Source: Periplaneta americana
Lineage: Eukaryota; Arthropoda; Insecta; Blattodea; Blattidae
NCBI RefSeq assembly: GCF_040183065.1
Contig: NC_091127.1
Span: 111,680,834-111,744,833, forward strand
Reading direction: 5' to 3'
Length of the DNA stretch: 64,000 nucleotides
The position numbers and the translations under genes are program-made. This document shows positions 35,501 through 46,500 of the stretch, piece by piece (positions within the stretch are counted from its first letter, which is position 1; every line of letters begins with the position of its first letter). The notes under the pieces are model-generated. The model saw nothing but the letters and a program-made list of their open reading frames with translations. It did no database searches and was not told the DNA's origin.

Positions 35501-38500
35501 TATGACATGTACTTTTTAAAGTTGGCACCAAATATGGTACAGATGCAGGAGTCTCTAGTAGGGTGAAAGAGCAAACATGGCATTTTAAAATCATTGTTTT
35601 ATTCTCGTACAACCTAATAACATCATTTGTATAAGCTGCCAGTTTTAATATTGTACATATTACGGCAACAATCAGGATCCATGTATGCATGATAATCCTA
35701 TATGCCGCAATCGTTTCTATATCACATTTTGAAATGAAAGGAGTATTATTTATTTACCCTGATGGTCAATCACATTTCTCAGTATGAAGAATGCCCGCAA
35801 CCCACAACCTCCTCGCTGAATGCAGATTCCAACAAAGCGACCTGATTTATCAGGTGCATGTGGATTGGAAGCAGTCACTGCCATGATACTCCCTGTAACA
35901 AATAAACATAATTACTATAAACAGTTCTGTCTATTCTCACTTTATAGATCTCTTGGATATGGAACAACAAGTTTTGATAGAGAAATCATTGCAATAAGTG
36001 AAAGTATCAAGAATCTTCTATGCCACATCAATAAATTTAAGAATGCAGTTATATTGTCAGACTCCAAAGCAGCTATTCTATCAATAGTCTCTAGACACAT
36101 CTTCATTTCAAATAGTAGAAATAACTAAAATGCTCTCTCAATTAATAACACTCAATAAAAGAATTGTACTCCAATGGATACCATCTCATTGTGGAATACT
36201 GGGAAACGAGAATGCGGATGCTTTAGCACTGCTACTTACAGACCTGTTACTAAATCTACGTATTACTCTGTGAAAAGATTTATTAAATCTACATACTTAG
36301 ACTTCAACAAAAAAAATTTGAGAACACAATCTCAAGGGAAGAAATGGAACTCTCTGCATCATAATCCACAGTTAATTCCCGATTTACCACGCAAATTGTC
36401 TGTAGCTGCATTTAGATTCGCAACAGACCATGACTGTTTGGCCAACACCTGCATAGAATTGGAATATATCAGTCCCCTAACTGCCCATTCTGCAATTCAA
36501 ATCTAGAAATGGATTCGGAACACCTCAAAATCTGTGCTTCAGTGGCTGACCATGACAATATCTTTGAAAAATATTGGAGTGTAAGAGGCCAAATGACTTT
36601 ATTGTCAAATGCCTGGCATTAGAAAACAACAACAACTATAAACAGTTAGGTATGTACATTAACTCATATTTGTCAACATTTTTAAACTACAGAATTTATT
36701 CATAGTATATCAGCATCATCCCCCCTGAAATATTATAACTCACTGGTGCATTAAAGAGTCCAGTCATCTCTTTAGAGGTCTTCTGAATCTCTTATGGTCT
36801 CTATGTACCATATGAAAAAATTAAATTTGGCATTCAAAGAGGGTCTATTTCTTGAATGATAGGGTACTTATACTTGTAGCTACTTATACAATTTTCACAG
36901 CAATAAAGTATGTTTCATTTTTAATTCTTGTAGCATTTCTTCATTCCATCAGTGGTGAAAAAGTGTACAGTAGGGCAAAAAAACCGGACTGACCCTTGTA
37001 GCTGATTTGAGAGGCTTGTTCACTCAGAGCACGACAAACTGTAACTAAGACTTTCGTGGTTCGAATCCTGCTTGGGAAGGAAACTTTTTTTTTGGTCCTT
37101 ATTCAAATTTATTCCCAATACTTTTCGACTGCAGCGATATTTTACTAATTAATTAACTTATTATTCCCAGAACATGAATTTTACCAGCAATCGAAAAGTA
37201 TTGGGAATAAATTTGAATAAGAAACAAAAAAAGTTTTCCTTCCTAGGCAGGATTCCCGAACCACGAAAGTCTTAGTTACCAGTCTATCATGCTCTGGAGT
37301 GAACAAGGCTCTGAAATCAGCTACAAGGGTCGGTCCGGTTTTTTTTTGCCACTACTGTACATCCTACAATTCTTTCCATGAACTTCATTTGAAATTCTGT
37401 TAATCGAATCTCATGTGGTGTTATGTTCATACTTCACTATCCTAAGCCAAAACCAGTCAAGTGACAATTTTAAATACTTTCAATGTCGTATGCTTCTGCA
37501 TTTGGAATACCAGTAATTAAAAAAAAATTTAATTTATTATTACACCTGTTATTTAAATAAATATGGGTATTTTAATAACCATATCTATCTCTTTCAGATA
37601 TGGTACACTGAAATCTAAACAATTAAGGGGTTTTTGTTGCTATGGTATGCAAGAAAAAAAAAAAGAAGAAAAAAAAACTTTCATAAACACCTGACTGTAA
37701 ACTGTATGTTTCTAAGGCACAGATATTCTTCAAAATTTGTGCTCTCATAAAGGACATGTTATACTTTATATTTGCATAAGAATGTTTCGGATATACAGTA
37801 TAATGTCTATTACCATAAACTTATTAATATTCTTATATTTTTCTTTTAAATTGTGACATGACTGAAGAAAGCTACATGTTTTTCATTTTATAAACTTCAG
37901 AGTAGTGTGAAGTTTTCAACATTTATTATTTATTATTAATATTGAAGCTGAATGGCATATCGCTGTTGCACAGCAAACTCATGCAAAAAAAATTCAGTTT
38001 TACAGGAAAGTGAAAAGAAAAACATTTTAATATCTTGATACCGAACAGATGCCTAATTTTTTTAATTGGTTATTTTACAACGCTTTATCAACTGCTATGG
38101 TTATCTAGCATCTGAGTGAGCTGAAGATGAGCTAGCGAGATGAGTCCAAGGTTCAGCGCCGAAAGTTACCCAGCATTTGTTCATAATGGGTTGAGAGGAA
38201 ACCCCGGAAAAAACCTTAACCAGGTAACTTGTTCCAACCAGGATTTGAAACCAGGCCTGCTAGTTTCACAGTCATACATACTAACTGTTACTCCACAGCA
38301 ATGGACATAACAAATTTCTAACAAACGAAGATAGTATTTAAATATCTTTTTGTGAAGTTTGTACCCATGTGTTTGTAGGGAAGATTTTTTGATTTGATAA
38401 GGATCAAGTGAAATCTCATTTTGCTGATGTTTTTGACATACAAGACTGCTGTTCAATCCATCTATATGGCAAAGTTTATCAGCTTAAAAATGGGATTTTT

Positions 38501-41500
38501 CTCTTGTAAAAAGGATGAAAAGTAAAAATAATATTTCAATATGTCTGTTACAATAACACTGTATATACCCAGAAACTTACTCAAAATTCATACTTCTATC
38601 TCCAACAGTTTCGTCAAAATATGTACCAGAAGTCTGAAAAATTTATAGAAAATAATTTTGAATTATCATTATGAGTGTTCTTTTGAGTGATAACTATTCT
38701 GATCCTACTTCTGCGTATTCTTATTTTCTTTTTTGTGTTCTCCTCTATATTCTTGCCTTTTTTGATCATTAATTCGTCAGCTTTTTCAGCTTTAGCCACA
38801 TGCTTAATATCCATGTCTCATAGACCTTCATGTTCTCACTTATTTCAATATCTGTTTTCTTTATAACAAGAACTACACTACAACATCCACTGTTGAAACA
38901 AATAACAGAGTCCAAAGCACCAATTTTTAGAGATTTTCACCAACAAACAATGTTTTTGGGACTTATTGCCAGACTCATTAAACGACTTTGCAGAAATGTG
39001 GCTATAGAGAAGGATGAAAAGTGTGAAGTGAACAGACAGAATAAGAAACGAAGCTGTGTTGGAAAGAGTGGCTTAAGAAAGAATGATACTGAAACTGATC
39101 AGAAAGAGGAAAAGAAGTTGGTTGGGTCACTGGTTGAGAAGAAACTACCTTTTGAAGGATGTACTGGAAGGAATGGTGAATGGGAGAAGAGTTCAGGGTA
39201 GAAGAAGATATCAGATGATAGACGACATCAAGATATATGGATCATAGGAGGAGACAAAGAGGAAGGCAGAAAACAGGAAAGACTGGAGAATGTTGGGTTT
39301 GTAGTAAAATACCTGCCCTTGGGCAGAACACTATGAATTATTATTTAGACAACAAAATCTCATCATCGAGATCCATATACGTAAGTTTAATTGCATCATA
39401 GGTTCACATTTTATTTTTGCTAGTGTTTGCACACTGTGGGCTTTTCTTAAAAAATGGAAAGTGCAAACTTACCAACATAGAATTCGGGTATGTCAATTTG
39501 AGCCCTGCGATTCATCATGTCCATTCTTTCTAGCTTCTCCCTCACAGCATTTCTCCATTCTATCTTGGGATCAGGCAGAAATTCGGGATAAACAAATCTG
39601 CATTCCAATGGAACAACATTCTTATATGTGTCAACAGATGACTGTTCCTTCTTTTGTTCGGAAGGAGTTTCTTCTGACTTGGCAGATGAGGGAGCAACTG
39701 ATGATAGGCATCGGAGTTCCACATTGGCTAAAAGAAAGAAATTTATAGCAATATACTTAACAAATAACTTGTTCATGTTTATTAGCAGTAGTGATGTATA
39801 CCTATTAGCCTATTTTTTCTTTTTTTTATAAAAATGTTCTATTCCTTACCCTTTGCTATTAGTAGATACAGTCTTTCTTGCATGAAATAGTCATTTTATT
39901 TCATTTATTGTGTTCCATAGATATCTTACATTAGCATTGAAGCTTTAAGATGTGGAACAAGTCAAAATTTTACAACATTACAATTTTTAGAGAGATGTTG
40001 TGAGATGAGGCTAAGGATTCGCCACAGATTATCTGGCATTTGCCTTATGGTAGGTGAAAACCTCGGAAAATACCCAACCAGGTAATCAGACCAAATGGGG
40101 ATCTAACCCAAACTGGAGCACAGCTCCGGATCAGCAGGCTAACGAGTCTGCTGACTGAGCCTCATTGATGGCTAATTTTTTGGAGAGATGAAGTGAGATG
40201 AGGCCGAGGACTTGCCATAGACCACCCGGCATCTGCCCCACAGCTGGGAAAAACCTCATGTATAGGTATCTGCCATAAGCACATTTAATGACGTTGCAAA
40301 AATTAAAACATGACGATTTTTGTTCTCAGATACTAGATACAACCTAGGGTCCCTATTACTTCGTATGATAAAATTCAGTTAAGGAATGCAGATACTTGGT
40401 GGACATACTATCACAATATATCTCCAAAGAATCGTCCAGAACAATAAGTTTGAGTTGGAGTCCAGTAGGAGATGACAACAAACTTTTAAGCTCCTCGTCA
40501 GACTTCCGAGCCTGAGAAATTTGTGAGTTGTTAGGGAAACTAGCTGTTATGCTCCTAAGTTCTGCAAACATTGAGAGGGCTGCAAAGGTGATGTAGCCTA
40601 TAGTATGTCCGAACTTCTGTTGCTATTGCTTAGTAATACATCTGCTGAACGAACTCTTCCTCTATAACAAAGTAAAAGTCTAAAATACAAACTCTGGTCC
40701 TCCCATATATGCCAGGCCAAGTGTTTAACTCTGACAGATTTCGAGCAGCTAAGAAGGTATATGAAACGACTGAACAACTTAGTCTCTGCCGACCTTCTAA
40801 GGATCCCTGGGCTATTCCTTTTCACATGGTAAAGAAGATAAACAGTGAATGGTGACTACAGACAGCTGAACATGTCGGGTCTATATGACTATAGGATATC
40901 GGTAGTGTGTTTATGAGAATATATGTTGGCTAGATTGGAGAATGGGGTGATGTCATGTGGTCGACGTATGTGAGAAGGTTAGTGGGTTAGTTGAGGTGAT
41001 ATCTCAATGACATGAGGTCAACTTATGTGAGGTTAGTGGGTTAGTTGAGGTGATATCTCAGTGACATGAGGTCGACGTATGTGAGAAGGTTAGTGGGTTA
41101 GTTGAGGTGATATCTCAGTGAATTTTATTTACTCGTCGTGTTGGTTTACGTCGGCCATGTTGTGACGTCAGAATCGTTTGTCAAACTTGACGAAAATTAA
41201 GCGATATCCTATAGCCTAATAAAACAATCCCAACATGTCAACCATTCCTGACTGCTTTCAGTCTCGAATATACAAGACTTTGCTAATCTCTTGGTGGAAC
41301 TGTATATGAATGTGACAGGTTAGGTTAGTTTAGGCTTTCATTATGCCTTGCTGAACAAAGACTGATGATTTTTTGTTTTCTTATGTTTTTGTGTGTCGCG
41401 ATGGTGCTTACATATATTATTCAAGTTTTATCTATACATTATACATGGTATTATTTTCTCATAAAAGGATAAACTCCAGAACATGGATTGCACCCTTTCC

Positions 41501-42409
41501 CTCTTACTTCAAAATTCCAACCTTGTGCACACAAAATAAATTATTGGCACTGAAAAGTGCCTTTTCGTAAATATAACGATGCGCATTCGACAAACGCAGA
41601 CAAATCTGCTCTTTTTAGTAGGCCTATTTTAAGACATAATTTGGTAGGTGCAATCCATGTTCTAAAATTTTCCCTAATAAAATACCAATTCGGTAATTAG
41701 CAAGGGACCGCCGGTCTTTTACAAGGTATGTATGTGACTTAGTTGAGGGACTAAGTGACGTGAGGCCGAGGAATATGTGAAAAGATTTCAATGATCTTAA
41801 ATCATTGATATCCCCTCAACTAACCTTGTCACATACCTTGTAAATGGCCGGTGGTTCTTGACCACCAATTCTTTTCTACTATGCAGAATATTAACCAGAT
41901 CATAATGTTAGGTTATCAATTATCAATCTTCTTAATGTATCCAGCTGTTTGCTGACAACATAAAGTCCACTATAGTCTATTCAGTTGTTGTTTTTCACGA
42001 GAAATTAGGGATATTTTGATCGGTGTTCATTATAGATGCCTGTTGCTAGTAGCCAGAAGTGGGGTGTAGTCAATATATACTGCAGGGCTGTGTCTTCTGA
42101 AACTGGTACTGATGATTTTAATTTACTTCTTTTGTGGTTTATGGATGGACAGTATAGAAGAATGTATTCCAGATCTTCATCAGGATTATTACACCACAGA
42201 CAAGTAGGATTATCAGATAATGTTAGGTTAAGTACTCTCAATGTCTTATTCATATTAAAATTATACTCGAAACTTAGTACGCTAGTTAAAAAAACGAAAG
42301 GCATACACTGAATTCCTACTTTGTAGTAAACATAGTTACCTAAATTCTGAAATAATGATGACTTTAAATCTACGCTTAACCGTCTGCAAACATATGAGAG
42401 AAGCGCCAT
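32430..42409 (-). CDS. mRpL19: Mitochondrial ribosomal protein L19 (bL19m), complete, six exons
   Basis: Exons on the minus strand: 42409-42340, 39727-39473, 35892-35758, 35064-34877, 34558-34404, 32559-32430. All have GT/AG borders and compatible phases, giving 933 nt (310 residues plus TAG). Residues 1-24 ([14 protein letters not shown]...) are Arg/Ser/Leu-rich without acidic residues at the very start, a typical mitochondrial presequence. The bL19 core runs from about residue 104 to 215, with [53 protein letters not shown] and PVPVNPIKV. The metazoan mitochondrial extension follows ([30 protein letters not shown]). A Lys/Arg-rich tail ends it. The family is usually around 290 residues in vertebrates. 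The protein is part of the mitochondrial large ribosomal subunit. The gene shares an upstream region with STK40. Introns 1, 2 and 5 are swollen by transposable elements. Confidence 0.93.
33117..33840. mobile_element. Foldback element with ~165-bp inverted arms
   Basis: Left arm 33117-33282 and right arm about 33682-33840 are inverted copies (ataatatttccgtctgtgg, aggtcttaaaattagaaca, taacaatttaaataca and their complements). The spacer is about 400 bp of AT-rich sequence. It lies in mRpL19 intron 5. Each arm also carries a ctgaaga...gaaa phrase resembling a hammerhead core (see findings). Confidence 0.8.
34157..34193. repeat. (CAA)n/(AAT)n microsatellite
   Basis: acaacaacaa followed by about eight AAT units, in mRpL19 intron 5. 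Confidence 0.8.
34404..34558 (-). CDS. mRpL19: mRpL19 exon 5
   Basis: Acceptor tatttcag; begins in phase 0 with [19 protein letters not shown] and ends KYDLMKEY plus AG before donor gtgtgc. 155 nt. Confidence 0.9.
34877..35064 (-). CDS. mRpL19: mRpL19 exon 4
   Basis: Acceptor gctcag; two nt complete Gly, then [35 protein letters not shown] and PVPVNPIK, donor gttagt. 188 nt. Confidence 0.92.
35405..35440. repeat. mariner-like terminal repeat remnant
   Basis: tactagggttgattcataag resembles a mariner terminal inverted repeat beginning at a TA. No partner end or transposase was seen nearby. In mRpL19 intron 3. Confidence 0.35.
35758..35892 (-). CDS. mRpL19: mRpL19 exon 3
   Basis: Acceptor tgttacag; two nt complete Gly, then [40 protein letters not shown] and IDHQ, one nt before donor gtaaat. 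135 nt. Core bL19 beta-barrel segment. Confidence 0.92.
35927..36634 (+). mobile_element. I-like LINE fragment in mRpL19 intron 2
   Basis: 5'-truncated copy of the LINE at 46263-48759, keeping the RNase H C-terminal half ([16 protein letters not shown], a broken HCG box) and the zinc-knuckle tail, then (CAA)n. actataaacagtt at 35914-35926 and 36635-36647 is the 13-bp target duplication. The insertion lies only about 35 bp upstream of the exon 3 acceptor. It carries stops and a deletion (the [12 protein letters not shown] region joins directly to STATYRPV). Confidence 0.88.
36968..37357. mobile_element. Tc1/mariner-type MITE, copy 2, long palindrome
   Basis: CAGTAGGGCAAAAAAACCGG to its inverse at 37332-37357, flanked by TA. 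Unlike copy 1 (888-1287), almost the whole element is an inverted repeat. Each arm contains a tRNA-like B box (ggttcgaatcc at 37058-37068, complement near 37255). Confidence 0.82.
37358..38060. other. mRpL19 intron 2 sequence, no feature
   Basis: AT-rich with A runs near 37650-37680. Nothing recognised. Confidence 0.4.
38066..38300 (-). mobile_element. tRNA-derived SINE, minus copy
   Basis: Reverse complement of the SINE at 53385-53636: ggttattttacaacgcttta (tail end), gccgaaagttacccagca, ggaaaccccggaaaa, and a decayed B box at about 38240. Confidence 0.8.
38990..39330 (+). pseudogene. LINE C-terminal remnant
   Basis: In shifting frames: [40 protein letters not shown] and [16 protein letters not shown]. 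This is the recognisable close of an insect non-LTR polyprotein. In mRpL19 intron 2. Confidence 0.6.
39473..39727 (-). CDS. mRpL19: mRpL19 exon 2
   Basis: Acceptor ctttcttttag; two nt complete Ala, then [20 protein letters not shown], a Ser/Glu/Lys-rich linker, [20 protein letters not shown] and IDIPEFYV, one nt before donor gtaagt. 255 nt. Confidence 0.9.
39990..40262 (-). mobile_element. SINE-like repeat, minus, two related segments
   Basis: agatgaggctaaggattcgcc...catttgcc...ggaaaatacccaacca and, 170 bp on, agatgaggccgaggacttgcc...catctgcccca...gggaaaaacct share a plan with the SINE tail (cf. 38140-38220) but differ in detail; probably a related SINE family. Confidence 0.55.
40889..41214. 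mobile_element. TIR-bounded element containing a minisatellite
   Basis: ctataggatatcg at 40889-40901 and its inverse at 41202-41214 bound 326 bp. Inside is the 54-57 bp tandem repeat (40952-41121). In mRpL19 intron 1. Confidence 0.6.
40952..41121. repeat. Minisatellite, three units of 54-57 bp
   Basis: Units start gtcatg/gacatg at 40952, 41009 and 41063 and share ggtcgacgtatgtgaga, aggttagtgggttagttgag and gtgatatctca. Confidence 0.85.
41700..41868. mobile_element. Palindromic MITE
   Basis: ttttacaaggtatgtatgtga...tagttgagg is inverted at 41813-41847 (cctcaactaaccttgtca, cataccttgtaaa), with ccggt at both ends. The arm resembles the minisatellite unit at 40952-41121. Confidence 0.65.
41985..42300 (-). 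pseudogene. LINE 3' remnant in mRpL19 intron 1
   Basis: Minus strand encodes [37 protein letters not shown] and a final [12 protein letters not shown] stop, the zinc-knuckle close of an RNase H-type LINE, followed by a CAA-rich tail. By chance it is in frame with mRpL19 exon 1, producing one long reading frame. Confidence 0.6.
42340..42409 (-). CDS. mRpL19: mRpL19 exon 1 (mitochondrial presequence)
   Basis: ATG at 42409-42407 after caacaca. It encodes [18 protein letters not shown] and LFQNL, leaving one nt before donor gtaact. Phase matches the two nt at the start of exon 2. Start chosen because the product is a good presequence and no other phase-1 donor was found upstream. Confidence 0.8.
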
Positions 42410-43132
42410 TTGTGTTGCATCGATAGAATCGATTCTTGTGAACGATTTAAACAACGATCATCGAAGAGAGATGTTTTATCGATTAGATGGCTTGTAGTAT
42501 CCATCGAGTTACATCGATGTTTGTATCACTCGAGTTAAGTGCGAATTAGTTTTTATGTTCTGTCAGTTTTCGCATGGTATTTTTTTAAATTAATGATAGA
42601 GAACAAGTATGTTGTTAACAACATTTTAATAGTATTGCGTATTAAACATATATGATTTTAATATGTAATCAAATAATCATAATTTTCCATGCACTTTATT
42701 GAATTTGTATACGTAATCGAGCTGTAGGAATCGATATACAAGTTCATAAATTTGTTTCATAAGATAATGATTTTGTTGCTATAGTTTGCTAATTAGAAAC
42801 TTTACAAATCAAGTACGTAATTTAAAGAGAAAAGAGTATGTTTCCGTTGTCTCAGCATATCATATAGAAGTTAATGAAGAGTTGCAGGATAATTCTGTGA
42901 TTTTTATGGATTATTGTTAGTTTTCACCTGAGTCGTTTAATTCGTCAGCTGTTTCAAGGTGATTAAAATATCGGCAATTAGAAACTGTGAATCATTTAAA
43001 TGAGTAAAATGGGTAAAAAGATCCGTGTGCTATAATGAGAACTACATGGTGATTGCAGAGATAGAAGAGTGTATTGCACAAGTCTGATGCGAAGTTGAAA
43101 TAAGGTCGTAACAGATTTTCTTTCCCATTGCC
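42410..43132. promoter_or_regulatory. Shared head-to-head upstream region, mRpL19 / STK40
   Basis: 723 bp separate the two divergent start codons. ATCGAT occurs at 42419, 42428, 42478, 42513 and 42730, four of them in the first 110 bp next to mRpL19. ATCGAT is the core of the DRE motif used by many insect housekeeping promoters. No TATA box is convincing. Transcription starts are not known from sequence. Confidence 0.6.
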
Positions 43133-43502
43133 ATGGAAAACGGAACAGATATGGAAGACAACGAAATAAATGTTGATAACGAATTCTCATCCGGTAGCAG
43201 TCAAAATACTAATTTTATATTGCATACTTCATTTCAAAGTGAACAGACAAACTACCAGTTAAGGACCGAATTACCCTGTAGTTCCGTACACAGCAGCAAG
43301 AAATGTTCCCGACCTATGAAGACTTGTGAACGCAATAATTGTACATTTAAAAGTAAGACTGAAGAAGCTCAAGAGGTTCCAGAATGTGAAGTGTCATCAG
43401 ATGATGATGAACAGCAGAAAACTGCTCGTGTACAACAAATAGAAAATCATGTTAGAACACGGCTTACAAATACCAATGAAAGTAAAAGAAGAAAGTTTGA
43501 AA
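43133..43502 (+). CDS. STK40: STK40 exon 1 (coding part)
   Basis: ATG at 43133 (ttgccATGG context, good Kozak fit) starts MENGTDMEDNEINVDNEF. The exon ends RRKFE plus one nt at donor gtgagt (43503). It is low-complexity, Ser/Glu/Asn-rich and longer than the vertebrate N terminus. Confidence 0.75.
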
Positions 43503-46500
43503 GTGAGTATTTTAAAATGGTATGATATGGTTCTCATAATGAATAGTAGGTGTGGTACAGGCCGCCTACTTCAGCATTCAACACAGGACGATACAATGTC
43601 CATATCACATATTATGTCCACTCACATTTATGTCCATTTTTAGTTTTGTTCGTTTTTGTATATAAGTTATCCACATATTATTTGGAGTATTACTAGACTA
43701 GAAGCCAAGTGCAGTACATTTAAATACTTCTTTGGTAATGCAATTGTAAAGATATTCCATTGTGATAAACTAATGCAACTACTGTATTTGGTATATTTGG
43801 GGTCCATGTGACATATATCCATACATAGGCTATTCATTTATGTGCTGGGTAACTTTCGGTGCTGGACCCTGTACTCATTTCAATGGCATTATCACCTTAA
43901 TCTCATTCAGACGTTAAATAATTTAATGTTAATAAAGCGTCGTAAAATAACCTACTAAAATAAAAAAAAATGTATTTACATCTACTTTTCAATCGCATAT
44001 GAAATGCATTTGTGTAGCCTATTTATGTAGGTAGAGTGAAAACCGTAAGGCGCTCCACCAGGCAAAATTGTACAAATAGGCCTACAGTGTTGTGGTTTAG
44101 TCAACTGAACTTCATAAGTGATACCACTTCGAAATCACTCATGATGCAGCTAGGTCAGGAGATAATGGGGTAGGGTGGCCTGGCCAGATCCTTTTCCCCT
44201 CCATTGCATACATTTTGAATAATTTCAATTATTCAAATCAACTTTACAAGGAGTTATACCTGAAATCTTGATTTGCATAATACACGTCACTGTTCGTTAA
44301 CAGAAAACCACAATTTAAGTCACACAGAGTTAGTGTGCACTCAGTGTTGGTTGCTTGACGGTTGTCAGCTCACTTTGAGGTCTGTGGATATAGAGGGAAA
44401 AATTGGATCGGTGTCTGGTAGAGTTCCCGCGTAGCTCAGTTGGGAGAGCATTGGTACGTTTAACCAAAGGTCCCGGGTTCGATACCCGGCCCCGGAACAA
44501 TTTTTCCCTTGAAATTATTCAAATCAACTTTACAGGGAGTTATACGTGAAATCTTGATTTGCATACTTCTTGATTAGCTATATAGTCTTACATTAATTAG
44601 ACTTCAGAGTGTGTGTGTGTATCTAATGCTCTGGATTTAACAATGAAGTCATCATCCTTCTTGCTTCCCAATATTTTGATGGAAGGTCCACAAATGTCCT
44701 AAGAGTTTCACAATTAGCCAGGTGCTCCATGTCCTCTTCTCTGATGCACAGTAAGCATTTAGGTGAATTCAGTACTCCAATACGATGGAGGTGTTTACTG
44801 AGGCAATCATGACCAGTAATCAATCTAAACATGGCCACGGCAGATTTTCGAGGTAGATCAGGAATTAGTTTTGGATCTTTAAATGATTCTTTCCATTTTG
44901 AATTTTGATGTTTTGCCTGTTCGCTGTTATTTATTCTTTTTATGACTCGTTTTATTGATTCATATGGGAACTTGAAATTTGTTTTTAAGTTGATTTTAGT
45001 TCCTTTCTTTGCCAACACATCTGCCTTCTCGTTACTGTTCAGTCCACAGTGAGCCGGGATCCATTGGAAGACCACTTTTTTATTTAGCATTTGAATTTGT
45101 TTTACCATGCAATGAATTTCTTTTACTTTTTCCATTTTAGGGGATGTAGTTGAGCTGATTGACTGGATTGCAGCTTTGGAGTCAGACAGGATGACTATGT
45201 TTTTGCACTGGTTTAGCCAAACAAATAATTTTGAAGTGATGTATAAATGGCTTCAACTTCGCCATCAACATTTGTTGTGTACTTGCCAACATTTTTATAA
45301 AGAGAAAAGTATTGACAAGTAGCTCCTGCTCCAACTCCTTCATTTTGATTCATGAGAGATCCATCAGTGTAAATGTACAACCAGTCCTTTTGTGGATATT
45401 TTCTAATTATTTGTAGGGAAATGGCTTTTGCTACTTCTGATAAATTTAAGACTGTGGAACAGATGTTCAAAATTACTACAAGGAAGAGGGTAACATCGCT
45501 ACTTACCTTAAAGTTATTAGTTATCATTTGAAGCTTTATTAGCCTAAGATGAAGAAGTAGAAGACAATGAGTAGCTGAGAAGTTACGTGAAGTATAGGTA
45601 TGGTACATAGAATTTGTAGGTAGACATAATGTATTGTACATTCATGCAGTGGGCGTAAAAAAAGCGGACATAAAATTTGTGTTTTTGGACTAAAATGAAG
45701 TGGACATTATAATTAATTGGACATACATTTCTGGTTACAATTTAGTGGACTTTTATGTAATGGACATAAAAACTTGGACCTCGTGTCTGTGTTTCTTCCA
45801 CGTAGTAAAGTTACAGTGATAATTTAGTTACAGATAGATGATAGATAATACAGTGATTAAAATCAGTTGTCCCTCTTGGAAACTTCTTAACTAATTAAAG
45901 TGCAGGGACTAAATAGACCTATATAGTGAAAAATTAGGCATCTTGATTACACAACTTTTAACACTATATCACTTCGGAATATATAATTATTGAAAAAAGC
46001 CTACATCAGACTGAAACTAGTCAACAAGGTAACCTAGTTTTAACACGTGAAAGAAATAAATTATATATTCCGAAAAATTAGGCCTGTAAGTAGACATCAG
46101 ATTTTAGGTAAAAACGTATTTTGTTCCTAAAGACCTACACTTATGTTAAGTGGTATAAACACATTTCATAGATTATTATGGGTCTAACTAATAATTTTAT
46201 AGAGCCAAAAAATGCCTAATTTGACTTTAAACTATTTTGGTCTCCTATGTATTTTAAAATATGTTGTTGTTGTTGTTATTGTTGTTGTTGTTTTCTAATG
46301 CCAGGCGTTTGACAATAAAGTCATTTGACCTCTTGCACTCCAATATTTTTCAAAGATATTATCATCACCAGCCACTGAAGCACAGATTTTGAGGTGTTCC
46401 GAATCCATTTCTTGGTTTGAGTTGCACAATGGACAGTTAGGGGACTGTTATATTCCAATTCTATGCAGGTGTTTGGCCAAACAATCATGGCCTGTTGCCA

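Noticed and set aside
38830-39201. 123-codon plus-strand frame as a host gene
   Set aside because: The readable homology is to a LINE C terminus in other frames; it lies in mRpL19 intron 2.
40952-41121. CRISPR-like array
   Set aside because: Units are contiguous tandem repeats without unique spacers, in an insect genome.
41101-41220. ATG GCC GAC... on the minus strand at about 41160 as an alternative mRpL19 start
   Set aside because: The frame stops after nine codons and has no presequence character or phase-1 donor; the exon at 42409-42340 fits better.
42005-42454. 149-codon minus-strand open frame as a single gene
   Set aside because: It is a chance fusion of mRpL19 exon 1, its donor site and an intronic LINE remnant that happens to be in frame. 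Splicing at 42340 fits exon 2 exactly.
44425-44497. Functional tRNA-Asn gene
   Set aside because: C at position 33, two acceptor mismatches and repeat context argue against a translating tRNA, although the fold is good. Kept as tRNA-like.
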